The notes beneath the pieces are model-generated. The model saw only the letters and a program-made list of their open reading frames with translations. It ran no database searches and was not told where the DNA came from. A DNA stretch of 64,000 nt from Platycnemis pennipes. Taxonomy: Eukaryota; Arthropoda; Insecta; Odonata; Platycnemididae. The DNA is taken from NCBI GenBank assembly GCA_933228895.1, contig OW121854.1:56648609-56712608 (forward strand), read 5' to 3'. This document shows positions 12,732 to 23,296 of this stretch, one piece after another. The stretch's first letter is position 1; each line of letters opens with the position of its first letter. Position numbers and translations under genes: made by a program.

Positions 12732-12772
12732 GTACTACCTGATGACGGCCTAACGGATGATACAGGTAGTAC
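12732..12772 (+). ncRNA. Degenerate hammerhead-like motif near the Penelope 3' end
   Basis: CTGATGA (12739-12745) is preceded by GTACTACC (12732-12739) and followed by GGTAGTAC (12765-12772), a perfect 8-bp stem I. Between them lies a GGCC-TAA-CGG stem-II-like segment and GATAC where GAAAC is expected. The damaged GAAA box suggests an inactive copy. Its place just inside the right inverted arm matches the locus at 5.4 kb. Confidence 0.45.
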
Positions 12773-13284
12773 CGGCAATAAACCACTGGAATTCACAATT
12801 TTCTATCTCTTTATTACTATTTCAGAATTAACTATGCCCACCATGATTGCTACTCTCAACACATCATGTTTTAAAAACTCATGAGTTATTTCCCTTGAGT
12901 TCCTTTTATTTTTTTAAACATTTCAGGACAAAACGAGACTCCAGGGTTAGGACAAGTGACAAAAAATGGAAAACGAATTGACGGAATGTGGGTCGACACG
13001 ATTGCTTGCAACAAGGAAAAAAGGACTCCGAAAACGGTGGCTTTTGAATTTGGAGAGGATGAATTTTTAATGAAGCAATGAGGTCAGCGTTGCGTATAGG
13101 AAGCTAAAGATTGAGGACACAGAGGCGGAGCGAAATTTATTCAATCGATGTCACCCGTGCAGTATATTACGGCTAGAGAAACTTTTCATTGAGTGATGCG
13201 AACTACAGTATGGAGTGGAAGCAGAAAATAATTAGGACAAATTTTTGTTTTCAATTCTTTATTTCAATGCCGAAGTATTGATTC

Positions 13285-13512
13285 CTCACATTTCCGTGAA
13301 GTTCATAGTGTGCTGGTACTTGCTTGCGACTAATTTGTGGCATTTCATCATAGAAGAGTAGATGTTTTGGGGTGCTCTCATCCCTAGAATTACTTTGAAC
13401 CGTCTGACCTTAGGTCTTAACCCTCGGACAAACATGGCATCCATGTCCAGGTCGGGCTTCGAACCCACGACCTTAGAGCTGCCGGATCAGCGCTTTACCA
13501 ACCTTGCTAAAA
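13285..13512 (-). repeat. tRNA-derived SINE-like repeat, family B (minus)
   Basis: Minus strand: the A-box-like TAGCAAGGTTGGTAAAGCGC (about 13,487-13,510) is followed at tRNA spacing by the B box GGGTTCGAAGCCC (13,456-13,468), then about 170 bp of unrelated body. The head is tRNA-like but cannot fold to a full cloverleaf by eye. The body differs from the SINE at 13,676. The ends are approximate and I see no target duplication. Confidence 0.5.
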
Positions 13513-13675
13513 ACTTCCAACTCCGGTTTATTCCTTATTTATCCCATCACGAATCGAGCTCTTTCGGGTTTAACAATTTGGAATTCATACATATCAGCAG
13601 TGAAATAATGAATAGTTTTTTGTATTACCTACCTTTTCCTTTTATTTGATTGTGGACTAGGAATTTTGAACCATG

Positions 13676-14010
13676 GGGATGGAGTTAGTGTAGTGGCTAG
13701 AGCACTGGCCTTCCATACCGAGGGCCCAGGTTCGATTCCCGGCAGTGGCGGATTTTTCAGTGGAAAACCGGTTCCCACTTGAGTGCCCAGTGGAGGGCAT
13801 TTCAAGTTCAGTACTCCGTCAGTTGGATGGGACGTAAAGCCGTGGTCCCCTTGGCGCCTGTCGTTAAGAGTAGGCTAATGCCGCCGCCGGGTTTCTCTCC
13901 ACCCATACTCCGTTTCCTAAAAACCCGTACCATAACCCAATTACCAACCTATCCTAAATGGCGCAAATGACCTCAGCTGTCAGTCACCTCCCCTAAATAG
14001 CTAACCAACC
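13676..14010 (+). repeat. tRNA-derived SINE, family A, copy 1 (335 bp, 14-bp target duplication)
   Basis: The tRNA-like head has an A-box region GTGTAGTGGCTAGAGCACTGG and a B box AGGTTCGATTCCC, the split RNA polymerase III promoter of tRNA SINEs. The roughly 250-bp body is shared with 21984-22325 and, in diverged form, with 61545-61874. It ends in an ACCAACCA-type tail. The 14-bp direct repeat AATTTTGAACCATG at 13662-13675 and 14011-14024 marks the target duplication, so the element limits are exact. No coding capacity; mobilised in trans by a LINE. Short open frames inside it are meaningless. Confidence 0.9.
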
Positions 14011-14024
14011 AATTTTGAACCATG

Positions 14025-15072
14025 CGCCCGCTAATGTCAAATGGCACCGAAACATAGGTCGTTAGGATTAATCTCTGAGCCTTAGGATTAATCTCTGAGT
14101 GGAATAGACAAAGTTATTTGTTTTTTCTTTCCTTATCCCAGTACGGCCAATAATTTCACGGCGCAACTTTTAAAAAATACACTTTCTTAATATATTCTCC
14201 TCTTATTATACTCGTTAAGGAAATTTGTAGAATCATTCATTCCAAAACTAATGGATATAAGTACTAAAGTCTAGTAAATACCTCTTTTCCCTTAAATCAA
14301 ATGCAAGAATGGATCTACAAGTACGCCATTGATAGAATGTTACTCGACGCTTCGGTCTTTCCGTCTCGTAACGTAACAAATAATGGCGTGCTCCTGAATA
14401 AATCAATTTCCATCCACAATACATTTGCTGTATAAATCGGCTAAGCATAACACATTCCCAATCCACTTTGGCTGAATTGTACAACTCCAGTACACAACTA
14501 CGGTGATTTTGAGCTGCACATTAGCAAACATCCTGCTCCCCTCCTCTCAATAAACATGTAATCGTTCAGCCTTGCATACTAGGCACAAATCCGAATAAAA
14601 GCTTAAATTCATTACCTTGTAATACTTCCAACGAAATAAAAGTTCTTGCATAGCTGCCAAACCGTTACATCTATAAAATATGTCAAATATTCGTGGCAGT
14701 ATGAGGCACACATTTTGACTAAAAAATTCAACTGTCGAAAATTATGCATATTCTATGATATGGGTATCAACCCCTAATATTAATTTATATTACTAAATGG
14801 AAAAAGCTTGTATTTTATTATGTTAACTCTAAGGGGCATGAATTTTCATCGACAGAATATTTTTACGAACCTCTGAGAGCGTTAATTACCGTTCTCTTCA
14901 ATCGCTTCTTCTATTCTACCTCATCTGATATTAATTCGAAATCATAAATCATTTTTTCCCTCTTAGCGAAACTAACTTCCTTCATCCTTAAGCAAACATA
15001 AATTATCATCATTTTTCGTCAGTCCTAGTACTGACGTAACGCAGTTACACTATTTTTTTATCGTGTAACTTC
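14025..15072. other. Unassigned AT-rich DNA
   Basis: AT-rich sequence with a short local duplication of a GGATTAATCTCTGAG unit at about 14,066-14,100. A 78-codon minus frame at 14,248-14,484 has no motif. Nothing else can be supported. Confidence 0.45.
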
Positions 15073-15649
15073 ATCTACACAAGGGGTCTCCAAACTACGG
15101 CCTGCGGGCCAGATGTGGCCCATCTAGGCCCTCTCATCCGGCCCGAGGAGACCTTTTTATTTACGGAAATTTACGTGTATCCTCCCAAGATCTACCGCCG
15201 CTTACGTGGACGTTGCGTTTTTACAGAACTAAAATAGAGGCGCGCAGTAGTGCGTTATGATTTCTTACCGATCATTGCATTGCAAAACCTTATTCCCTGC
15301 TTACTTTTTCTACTTCTGTTCAAAGTCAATGAGATAATATAACGCCATCCAGTGGCAGAGTTGTTAAATGGTTTGCTGCTTGTTCGGGACTTGATTATTT
15401 TGATCACAGTTTACCAGTTGCGGTTGACTGATGCGGTCAGGAGGTGTTGGTGTCAGTTTGCGTCTAATTATGAAACGTATTGCACTTTCTTTTATTTAGT
15501 GATAATTTCCTTTGCATAATTACTTACCAATGTATGTAAAGTATTGAATGTCGTTAGTTTAACAAGAATTTTTCGAATACTCTGAAGAGGAAACATTAAA
15601 AGCAACAATCTCCCTACCATAAGTGGATTTATTTGCAGGCTTTATTCAG

Positions 15650-15814
15650 GTAAGTTTAACTTAAGAAATCATAAGAATTTTAAAAAATTGTTTCGGGTCA
15701 TTTGCAGCTAACATTGCAGCAAAATTAGTACCCATAATCAGATTTTTTGAGTGATACTGTGTCTTAATACTTTCAGTTTCACTAATCATTCATGTTGAAG
15801 TCACTTTATTTTAG
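15650..15814 (+). other. Intron in the 5' leader of the hAT transposase
   Basis: The donor CAG|GTAAGT (GT at 15650) and the acceptor TTATTTTAG| (AG at 15813-15814) are both near consensus, with a pyrimidine-rich approach to the acceptor. The transposase ATG lies 9 bases downstream at 15824. A 165-bp intron separating an untranslated leader from the coding exon is inferred from the signals. Confidence 0.6.
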
Positions 15815-15823
15815 TGCCCAACG

Positions 15824-17640
15824 ATGGACGAGAAGAGGTAGAGAAAAATAGACGATGAGTGTCGGTAATTTCAAGAAGAATGGTATTTGAAATACTTCTT
15901 CATCAAATCCGGCTATAAAATATTATGTGTGATTTGCAACGGAACCGTGGCTGTGATGAAAGAATACAACCTGCGCCGTCATTATCAAAGCAAATATCAG
16001 GATAAATATGCACAGTTGGAGGGTAAAGTCCGTGCCAAAAATTTCTAAATTACAAAATCAACTCACATCTCAGAGGACATTGTTCAGTAAATCCCTCAAA
16101 TGAAAATGAATCCTTAACTTAGGCCAGTTATAAAGTTGCCAACGTCCTGGCTAAAAGTGGCAAGCCGTTTACAGATGAAGTAGTGAAGGAATGTTTGTGG
16201 AGGTGGCTGAGGAACTTTGCCCATAAAAGTCGAAACTATTTAAAGATGTAGCTTTGGATGCAAATACCACTGCATGCCGTGGGATACAAACATGGGTGAA
16301 AACATTGTGACTCAAGTAGCGAAAAATGTAAGCAAATTAAGCCATTTTTCAGTTGTAGTGGATGAATCGCTGGACAGCTGTTCCACCTCTCAACTGCTTG
16401 TGTTCATTAGAGGGGTGGATGAAGACATGAACATAGCACAAGAGGTGGCTTCCCTACATAGAATGTAAGGCACTGTTACCGTGAGGATATATTCAAGGAA
16501 TTGAAAAAAATATTTGCTGATTATAACATGGAATGGACTAACCTCATTTGCCTGACTGTTGATGGAGGAAAAAACATGAGTAGCATAAAGAAGGGCTTGG
16601 TTGGACAAGTGAAGTAGATGTATAATGAGAAAAGCGAAGTAATTCCACAACCAATATTCCTGCAATGTATTATTCACCAGCGAGCTTTTTCTGCTAAATA
16701 TGTGGACATTAGTAGTGTTTTGAGTCCTGTGGTGAAGATGGTGAATTAAATAAGGTCACATGGGGTCAACCATTCACAAGTCAGAGACATTTTGAAAGAT
16801 ACCGAGACAAAATCGCAAGATTTACCATATTACATAGCAATGAGATGGCTAAGTTGTGAGAAAGTATTTGAGCAGAGTATTTGAATTAAGAAAGGAAATG
16901 GGCGACCTCCTGGAAAGTAAAGGCAAGCCACAGCCATTACTGTCTGATAAAGAATGCGTATGCGTATTGGCCGTTGCTGCATACATTAACACACACTAGT
17001 CATTTAAATTTTCTGAACCTAGAACTACAAGGAGAGAGAAATCTAGTTTCTGATATATACACCCACCTAAAGGCCTTCAGGTCTAATGTTGTCTTGTTTT
17101 TGGAAAAAGGTACAGGCCAACAACTTGATGAACTTTCAGCAGTGCAAGGTTTTCATGGCTGAAGCAACAGCTTAGTTCCCCACGTCATTTGCATTCGAAA
17201 TCATCAAAGACCTCCAGCTGCAGTTTCAGGAGCGGTTTTCTGACTCGGATTCAAAGGCAGAAGAAGTGAGACTGTTCAAAAAACCCATTTTAAGCAGATG
17301 TGACCAGTTTCCCAGATAAACTGCAGCTGGTGGTCATTGGGTTGCAAGCACACGACCTCCTAAGGGACAAGTTCAAAGAAGTATTGGTGGGTTTTTACCA
17401 GTTTTTGCCCAAGGAAGACTTTCCTAATGTCAAAACTTTTGCATCAAGGTACCCATCAATCTCTGGAAGAAGATACTTGTGTGAATAAACATTTTCAAGA
17501 ATGAAGTACGTGAGGACAATTTTGAGAACAAACTGATGATAATCTCAGGTCACTGTTGATATTAGGTATATCAAATCTAAAGCCAGGAATATCTGCTGTT
17601 TTGGCATCCAGAAAACAATTGGTACAAACAAACAAACAAA
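15824..17640 (+). pseudogene. hAT transposase pseudogene, ZBED5/SCAND3/GTF2IRD2-like
   Basis: The start is the ATG at 15824, reading MDEKR then a stop at 15839. The BED-type zinc finger is legible as CVICNGTVAV (C-x2-C) and LRRHYQSKYQDKY at about 15,935-16,015; the second histidine position reads tyrosine. Further segments include VARNVSKLSHFSVVVDESLD-like text (16,310-16,380), TVDGGKNM (about 16,555-16,580), and a C-terminal dimerisation (hATC) block with FASRYPSISGRRYLCE then FSRMK (about 17,440-17,510). The order is that of proteins annotated as zinc finger BED domain-containing 5, SCAND3-like or GTF2IRD2-like, which are domesticated or active hAT-Charlie transposases. Several in-frame stops and frameshifts are present. 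No function is expected. Confidence 0.85.
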
Positions 17641-17852
17641 AACAATTGAACAATACAGGTGTTCATGTGTAATGTATCAATGTGTTATTAAATAATAACT
17701 GAATAAAATAATATTATATAAATAATTATAAACAACAAATATATGTTTCATTCTTTTTTATTTGGACCTGGAGTGTGTAGACGGACCCCAAACTGCCGTT
17801 TGATAGTTAATGCTGCCCCGGGCTGAAAAGTTTGGAGACTCCTGATCTATAC

Positions 17853-18894
17853 AATAATAATCCCTTTATTATCTTTTACTCCCTATTTCATTTATTTGAA
17901 CTTCCTTCACTGCTGTTTTCGTTCACATTCACTACAAAAACTCCATCTATAAATGGAAGACCTTCAATGAAGTTTTGAGAAATGAATCATAATACTAGAT
18001 CTTCCCAAAGGAATATTTTCATTCTTCATCTTCCAGTACACTGCATTTCGTGCTTAAACAGTCTTATCTCATCTCCCGCTGCACTTTTCCCTCAAAAATC
18101 CTATCCGTGTTAATGTATTCATTCGTTAGACGCCTTCCGAAAAAAAGCTGACGGTGTCAACCCGCAACACGTCCGGGGGCGTGACAGCGGGGTGTTGTAT
18201 GTCACTCCTCACGCGTTTCCAAATAAAAAATAACGCGCCTCATGTCAATTCTCCCTTCTCCTTTAATAGCTGCGGTATATCGACGTTCCCAGTCGATTCC
18301 CTCCGTACTTACTCCATGGGTAACATAACACCGTGTTCCCTTCGGAATACTTTCACCCCACCATCATCTCCATTCCACCTTTCTCTCCCCTACGAATTCG
18401 TGTCTCACTTTTAGCGAGCTCCTTGTCCTCTTTCGAGAACCACCATCCTTCTTTGCTGAAAGCTTGGTGAAAATTATACCTACTCTCAGGCTCTCACGTA
18501 CGCGTTGTCGCATCTCGGTGAGCGGTCGAAATATACCTTTCTGTTGGCAGCGAACGAGAAGGCTGTCCCCGTAGAAAGTAAATGTCATAATTGAGCCAAT
18601 GGGTAGCAACAAGCTTCTCTGGTGTGCACCATGGATGGTGAACTGGCTGGCTTGTACAGAAATCACCTTTTGAATATCATACAAGATCGGCTTGTGTTAC
18701 CTCAGTCTTTTGCAATGCTGTTTTTCCAACCTCAACGCTATCGGATACACTATTCTGTTTCCTTTCTGTGATAGGTGGGCTAAAAGGGACAGGCTATAAG
18801 ACTTAATATATCCACCAAATTTCAAATATTGCCTTTATTTTTGGCATAGAATCAAAATTCTCTGGATACATTTGAATTTTTCAGAGGAATATAA
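17853..18894. other. Unassigned DNA with a moderately GC-rich open block
   Basis: Positions 18,120-18,700 are GC-richer. A minus-strand frame open from about 18,690 to 18,364 includes SLLLPIGSIMTFTFYGDSLL and a basic tail. It reads more like real protein than most frames here, but I recognise no family and find no convincing splice sites. It could be a fragment of an unrecognised element or a retro-copy. Confidence 0.3.
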
Positions 18895-19135
18895 TGTATT
18901 TTATCTCAGATAATGGGCTGATGAAGACAATCTATGGAGGAAAATTGGAGTATAAGAACGGCAAGGCCAAAGACAAACGGCAAAGTTTGTGTGAGATGTA
19001 TGGAACAAGTGAGGTAGAAGGATGTGAAAAACAAGAAATAGGTACGTAATTATGAAGAGATTAGCCGACAGAAGGATTCGATGGAGAGATGCTTCAAACC
19101 AATCACAGGATTTATGCTAATGATGATGAGGGCTC
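18895..19135 (+). mobile_element. RTE-like LINE 3' end (plus)
   Basis: The DNA aligns by eye to 27,380-27,580: GGCTGATGAAGACAATC, a GGAAAAGGCA-type segment, AAGAGATTAGCCGACAGAAGG, then CTTCAAACCAATCACAGGAT and the end AATGATGATGAGG. This encodes the last residues of the LINE ORF (ASNQS) followed by a short 3' end with ATG/GATGA repeats. Such short tandem 3' ends, rather than long poly(A), are typical of RTE elements. Only the extreme 3' part is present. Confidence 0.7.
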
Positions 19136-20642
19136 TGAGATATGGAGAGGTTAGAATGGAGGAAACAAAGAGATTTGTGAAGGTGAATAAAGATTGGCAA
19201 GGACTGTCAAGAATCCATAATTATAAATGGATGGAATACTTTTGACATTGATGTTTGGAATAAACTGGGTGCAAAGTTCTCAGCAAATTATTTCTGAGTG
19301 ATCAAGCTCAAATCTTAACACCAATACTGAAGAAATCTTATTAGACAACATCCTCAGGCATGAAATTTAATCAACATTAATATTCTTTGAATAATCTTTT
19401 GCTGGTAGTATAAATGCATGTGTCATAAAATCCTGTGCACAAAAATAATCCCAGTGTGCTTGTAATGTATAAATCCTTGCTCGGTGTTTGGTCAGATATA
19501 TTTCTTCACTCACTGAAGCCTGCTATTCGATGTGTAAATATAACTAGGTGGTTTTGTCGTAAATTAGTTGATACTTCCAAAACTTATGTTTTACTTTGTT
19601 TTGATTTACGTGGTCAATTCAAAATTACTACAAAAATATTGATTTGCTTACAATTAGTGGTGCATATTTGTTGCATCGCGTACTGCATGTTAAATAGGTC
19701 TCACTTATTAAATAAGGTCTCGCTTATTAATTTGACTGGTAAGTCAATTATATTTCCTCATTTTATTACCCGGAAATACCCTGAAATAACGTATTTTTTC
19801 ACAAGTTACTTTATAGCTCTTGTGCAACATCTAGTAGTATCAAGAAACATCGAGCTTTCGCCAGTTGCAGCATTCAAAAGGGCTAATAAATATGAAATAG
19901 TATAAGGACGTCATCTGAGCATTTGAAGAGGTATCATCTTGACCGTATGTTCACTACGTTATAGTTTCTGCCCACGCGTTGCGGCCCAAAATTGCCCTCT
20001 TAGCCGAAATCTCTTGACTTGCACCCCAACGCTTTGCGCGTCCACCCTGGAACTCAGAAATAATGAATTTATCACCGTTCTGATTCCTCTGTGTGCTCTC
20101 CATCCGTCTTGGTTGCCCGTCACGTCCAACACTCAGGGCCCCTCAGGCCTCTCTCTCTCCTTATCCCTCTCGGGCCCCACACGTGTCCCACTAGACTGGA
20201 ACCCTCGACGTTGTAGGTACCTCAGGCCGCCATCCAATCTGCAAATAACGAGCTGGGCCCTCGGAACCACTCCGGGGCGAACGAACGTACTCCAGCAGGC
20301 CATTCAACACATTCCCTCCGAAACGAACGAAGAATGAGCGGAGGTGAGGCTGAGAGGGACTGGCGGGTGGTAACATTTTGGGACGAGAGACATAGCGGTA
20401 CCTATTGGTGGCTTAGGATGCGAAGATAGAAAACCATTGAGAAGGTACTTAAGTCATATGATCTTGTTCCAGCCTGTTAGACATGAGCGTATCGTCGATA
20501 TACTAGTACATTCAGGTAATGCATTCCATAATATCAGGCTTTATATCGAGTAAAGGAGTACATAAGCTAGGAAAAAGGTATGAGAGAGTTAATACCAGTG
20601 AAAAGTACTGGTGCTAGGCGTAGCCAGGTTGACCAGTTTCAT
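19136..20642. other. Unassigned DNA including two long but unrecognised open frames
   Basis: Frames of 156 codons (19,435-19,905, plus) and 132 codons (19,939-20,337, plus) lack any motif that I know. The second lies in a CpG-richer block (19,960-20,380) where stop codons are rare by composition. I do not call either as a gene. Confidence 0.4.
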
Positions 20643-20762
20643 AATGAAATGAGTGAAGGTGACTTAGTCTATTCACAAAAAATTTATTTCCCTCTACCTG
20701 GGGTTTGTTTCAATGCATTATCATCAGGACTAGCACATTATGTTACCCTTATTCATTTCATT
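20643..20762 (-). ncRNA. Hammerhead-like core in an imperfect 21-bp inverted repeat (minus)
   Basis: On the minus strand CTGATGA (20721-20727) is followed by a stem-II-like AATGCATT and GAAAC (20707-20711). The arms at 20643-20663 and 20742-20762 are inverted copies with about five differences. The layout repeats that at 5.4 and 12.7 kb. Stem I next to the core is weak here, so catalytic ability is doubtful; it may be an older copy. Confidence 0.4.
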
Positions 20763-21345
20763 TTCAATGCATCCGTGCAAAACTTATCATTTCAATAGTC
20801 ATGATGTAAATGAGGATTTGATAAGTTAAAAAATGATAAATTGGTTAGTTTTAAAAAAATTGATTACAAATGAAGGAGGTTGAGGAAATATAAATGGGAT
20901 GTTGGTTTGGGGAGGGACTGGTAAGCGTGTGAAAGAGGGAACCGGGAGAAAAACTTAATAATAATGTTAAAATAAGTGCTTATTAAAACCTTAGCAAGGG
21001 TAGGTGAAGGAGTAAGGTTAGATTCGGTATCATCTGTGTATTACTCGTAAACCTTTATGCTTAAAAAATAAATTTTTCCATTGATCTCCTTAAACGGTGT
21101 AAAAAGGGATTCTTGCCAACGATCACTCTCTTCAGCACATTAGAAATTTTACAAGTTTATGGTCCGTTCAGATTTACTAGTTTTGCTGATTACCTGCGTA
21201 AAGCTTTGTTACAAAAAATTAAGTTACTAATTTGATCAATAGCTGGAAGAACTTTCTTTTTAGACACTAGATCCTGGATTGGAATCCAATGCTTGAAATC
21301 CTGAAAGAAATGGGAGTGTTCAACAGTGACCACACCCTCATGTGA

Positions 21346-21399
21346 CCACACCACGCACCCTCGTAGTGGCTCGCAGGGTATTACGTAGATGTAGATGTA
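21346..21399 (+). repeat. TAGATG-tailed short dispersed repeat, copy 2
   Basis: Reads CCACACCACGCACCCTCGTA, GTGGCTCGCAGGGTATTACG, then TAGATGTAGATGTA. Same order as the other four copies in the window. Confidence 0.65.
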
Positions 21400-21973
21400 C
21401 TCACCAATATGATTATTTTTATCGTGTGTTATTAGTATTCTGGCGGTTAAGGTGCTGGATAAAGTATTCCAAAGACTATCTAAAAGATCAATCAAATGAT
21501 ATATCATATGACTACAAAAGATCTATCATATGATTTCCTTCTTTAGTTTTGTATACATCATTCCTGATATTATTCTATCCAAACTACCCATTTTTCTCCT
21601 CCCTCTTCCCCAACTGCCCAAAATTTATCCCTGTATCTCGTCCTTCAAACACTCTCGTTCTCTTGCATTCTTTATCTGTACCTTCTCCCTCCTTGTAATT
21701 ATAACCTCCTTCCCTCTCCCACAAACTCTAGCACTTCATCGATCGCCTACCATTCGAACGACCCTACTCTCCCTATCCTTCTCGATATTCACAAATCAAA
21801 AGCCCTAATCCTATATCCGTCTTCTTCCTCAAATTTCATGCTTCTACCGCACACAGTGTCACCCGCTATAGGTATAAGACTTCTTCCTAATCTATTCTTT
21901 ATCTCCCTACTCAACGGCCCTTTCATTAATTCAGCAATACCTGAGCAATCCTACATTAATTGCACGTGATCTA
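21400..21973. other. Pyrimidine-rich unassigned DNA
   Basis: Positions 21,560-21,800 are C/T-rich. The complement has purine-rich text like that of the RTE-like C-terminal domains elsewhere, but no motif is clear enough to call. Confidence 0.35.
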
Positions 21974-21983
21974 ATATCATATG

Positions 21984-22325
21984 GGGGATCGGGTTGGTGT
22001 GGTGGCTAGAGTACTGGCCTCCCGCCCCGAGGGCCCGGGTTCGATTCCCGGCAGTGGCGGATTTTTCAGTGGAAAACCGGTCCCCACTTGAGTGCCTAGT
22101 TGAGGGCATTTCAAGTTCAGTACTCCGTCCGTCGGATAGGACGTTAAGCCGTGGTCCCCTTGGCGCCTTTCGCTAAGAGTAGGCTAATCCCGACGCCGGG
22201 TTTCACTCCACCCTTCCTCCGTTTCCTGACGAACTCCTACAATAACCCAATTATTCACCTATCCTATATGGCGCAAATGACCTCAGCTGTCGGTCGCCTC
22301 CCCTAAATAACCAACCAACCAACTT
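21984..22325 (+). repeat. tRNA-derived SINE, family A, copy 2 (342 bp, 10-bp target duplication)
   Basis: The head has GTGTGGTGGCTAGAGTACTG (A-box region) and GGGTTCGATTCCC (B box). The body matches 13676-14010 over its length with scattered substitutions and small indels; shared blocks include GGATTTTTCAGTGGAAAACC and TTTCAAGTTCAGTACTCCGT. It ends CCAACCAACCAA. The duplication ATATCATATG at 21974-21983 and 22326-22335 defines its borders. Transcription by RNA polymerase III is expected from the boxes. Confidence 0.9.
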
Positions 22326-22335
22326 ATATCATATG

Positions 22336-23047
22336 ACGGAGTCATTTGATCTTCTTTCTATCTTACCTCGTGGCCTAATCATAGAATTATAAGCTATAAT
22401 CAACGCTGTTTTGTCGCATAGCTTTTGAAGGTAACGAAAAAGGCTGGTCACTTCGTAAGGGTCGCCAGGGTATACCTCTTACAAGCAAGGAAACATGCAG
22501 GAGGAAGAGGTTGAGGAGGTAACACTAAACTTTTTCACTGGGTCAAGGGCCACGGGTACGGACGCCCACTCAAGCCGGACGCCGAAGCAACGCGATTTCT
22601 CATTCCCTCTCGTTTCTTCCTTTTTTATTATTTCAGTAAACCGCCCCTCAGAAGAGCTTCACGCTTCATTTCCGTCCGATATTTCCCGCGACCACCAACG
22701 CGGAGGGAAACAAGTGGTTCGAAGTGGGTTCGAGGAGAAAAGAGGGGAAGCCTTTCGTGTTTTTTCCGTCCCAAATGAAAGGGGCTGTGGGGCGGAATGA
22801 TGGGGATAAAAAAAGAAATATATCGTCGTATTCCGGTCCAAAAAGTGGTCGTTTTAGCCGAACGTCCTTCACATCAGCAAAGTACCCAGCCAGCGGCCTC
22901 AAGAGTGGGTGCACTTGTGTGAATAATCATCAAATATCGATTTCTTTCCGGTGACGGAAAAGTACAGTTGCTGGTATGTGAACTACCGATTACGATAACT
23001 TCGGGGGATATAAAACTCGTGCCTCCTTCCGAACCAAGAAAATGTAG
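22336..23047. other. GC-richer unassigned DNA
   Basis: Contains a good acceptor-like TTTTTTATTATTTCAG ending near 22,636 followed by about 160 open bases in one frame, but no matching donor and no recognised protein, so I do not call an exon. A GGGGATATAAAACTC element lies near 23,005. Confidence 0.35.
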
Positions 23048-23220
23048 TCAAGTAGCATGGAGTTGGGGATTAATTAGTAGGAAGGAACGGTGAGCGGAGG
23101 AGGAACAAGAAAGTGGGTGCGTTATTCACATTCCTTATATTTATACCCTCAAGTATCGCTGAAGCCCGCACAATTCTTATCTCATAAGCTTGCCAGTGAA
23201 GAAAAACCTAAGAGGCACAT
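23048..23220 (+). repeat. Dispersed repeat family C, copy 1
   Basis: Shares ordered blocks with 29122-29320: AGTAGCATGGAGTTG, TAGTAGGAAGGAACGGTGAG, CCTTATATTTATACC, and a GAAGAAAAACCTAAGAGGCAC end. Divergence is high and indels are frequent. Identity of the family is unknown; non-coding. Confidence 0.55.
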
Positions 23221-23278
23221 CTAACATGCAAATTACAAAATATGGGAATGAAACTAAAAGAAATTGTTTGATTACTTT

Positions 23279-23296
23279 CATTATTTATTATTATTT
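23279..23296. repeat. ATT/TAA microsatellite, left border of R4-like element
   Basis: A short run of ATT and ATTT units immediately left of the element. It mirrors the perfect ATT run at 25537-25565. Confidence 0.6.

Larger units (their letters stand above)
12236..12820 (+). mobile_element. Penelope-like element remnant flanked by 45-bp inverted repeats
   Basis: Positions 12236-12280 and 12776-12820 are inverted copies of each other over 45 bp with two mismatches. Between them lie a 5'-truncated GIY-YIG endonuclease reading frame (12310-12693) and a hammerhead-like motif (12732-12772). GIY-YIG C-terminal coding plus terminal hammerhead motifs is the combination known for Penelope-like retroelements. 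The reverse transcriptase is absent, as expected after 5' truncation. The inverted arms may belong to the element or may be locus-specific. Confidence 0.7.
15081..17844 (+). mobile_element. hAT DNA transposon (Charlie-like), full span, inactivated
   Basis: The element begins AAGGGGTCTCCAAACT and ends AGTTTGGAGACTCCTG, an inverted pair matching the CAGGGGTCTCCAAACT type of hAT-Charlie ends. It is flanked by an 8-bp duplication, ATCTACAC (15073-15080) and ATCTATAC (17845-17852), with one mismatch; 8 bp is diagnostic of hAT. Inside is a plus-strand transposase pseudogene preceded by an intron with intact splice signals. The span of 2,764 bp fits a complete autonomous copy. The mismatch in the target duplication and many stops indicate an old insertion. 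Confidence 0.9.

Noticed and set aside
13676..13752. Functional tRNA gene
   Set aside because: It has A and B boxes but no paired acceptor stem, and it continues into a repeated 335-bp SINE body with a target duplication.
22620..22800. Exon beginning after the acceptor-like TTATTATTTCAG near 22,636
   Set aside because: No consensus donor ends the open stretch, and the frame runs into two stops; kept as unassigned DNA.
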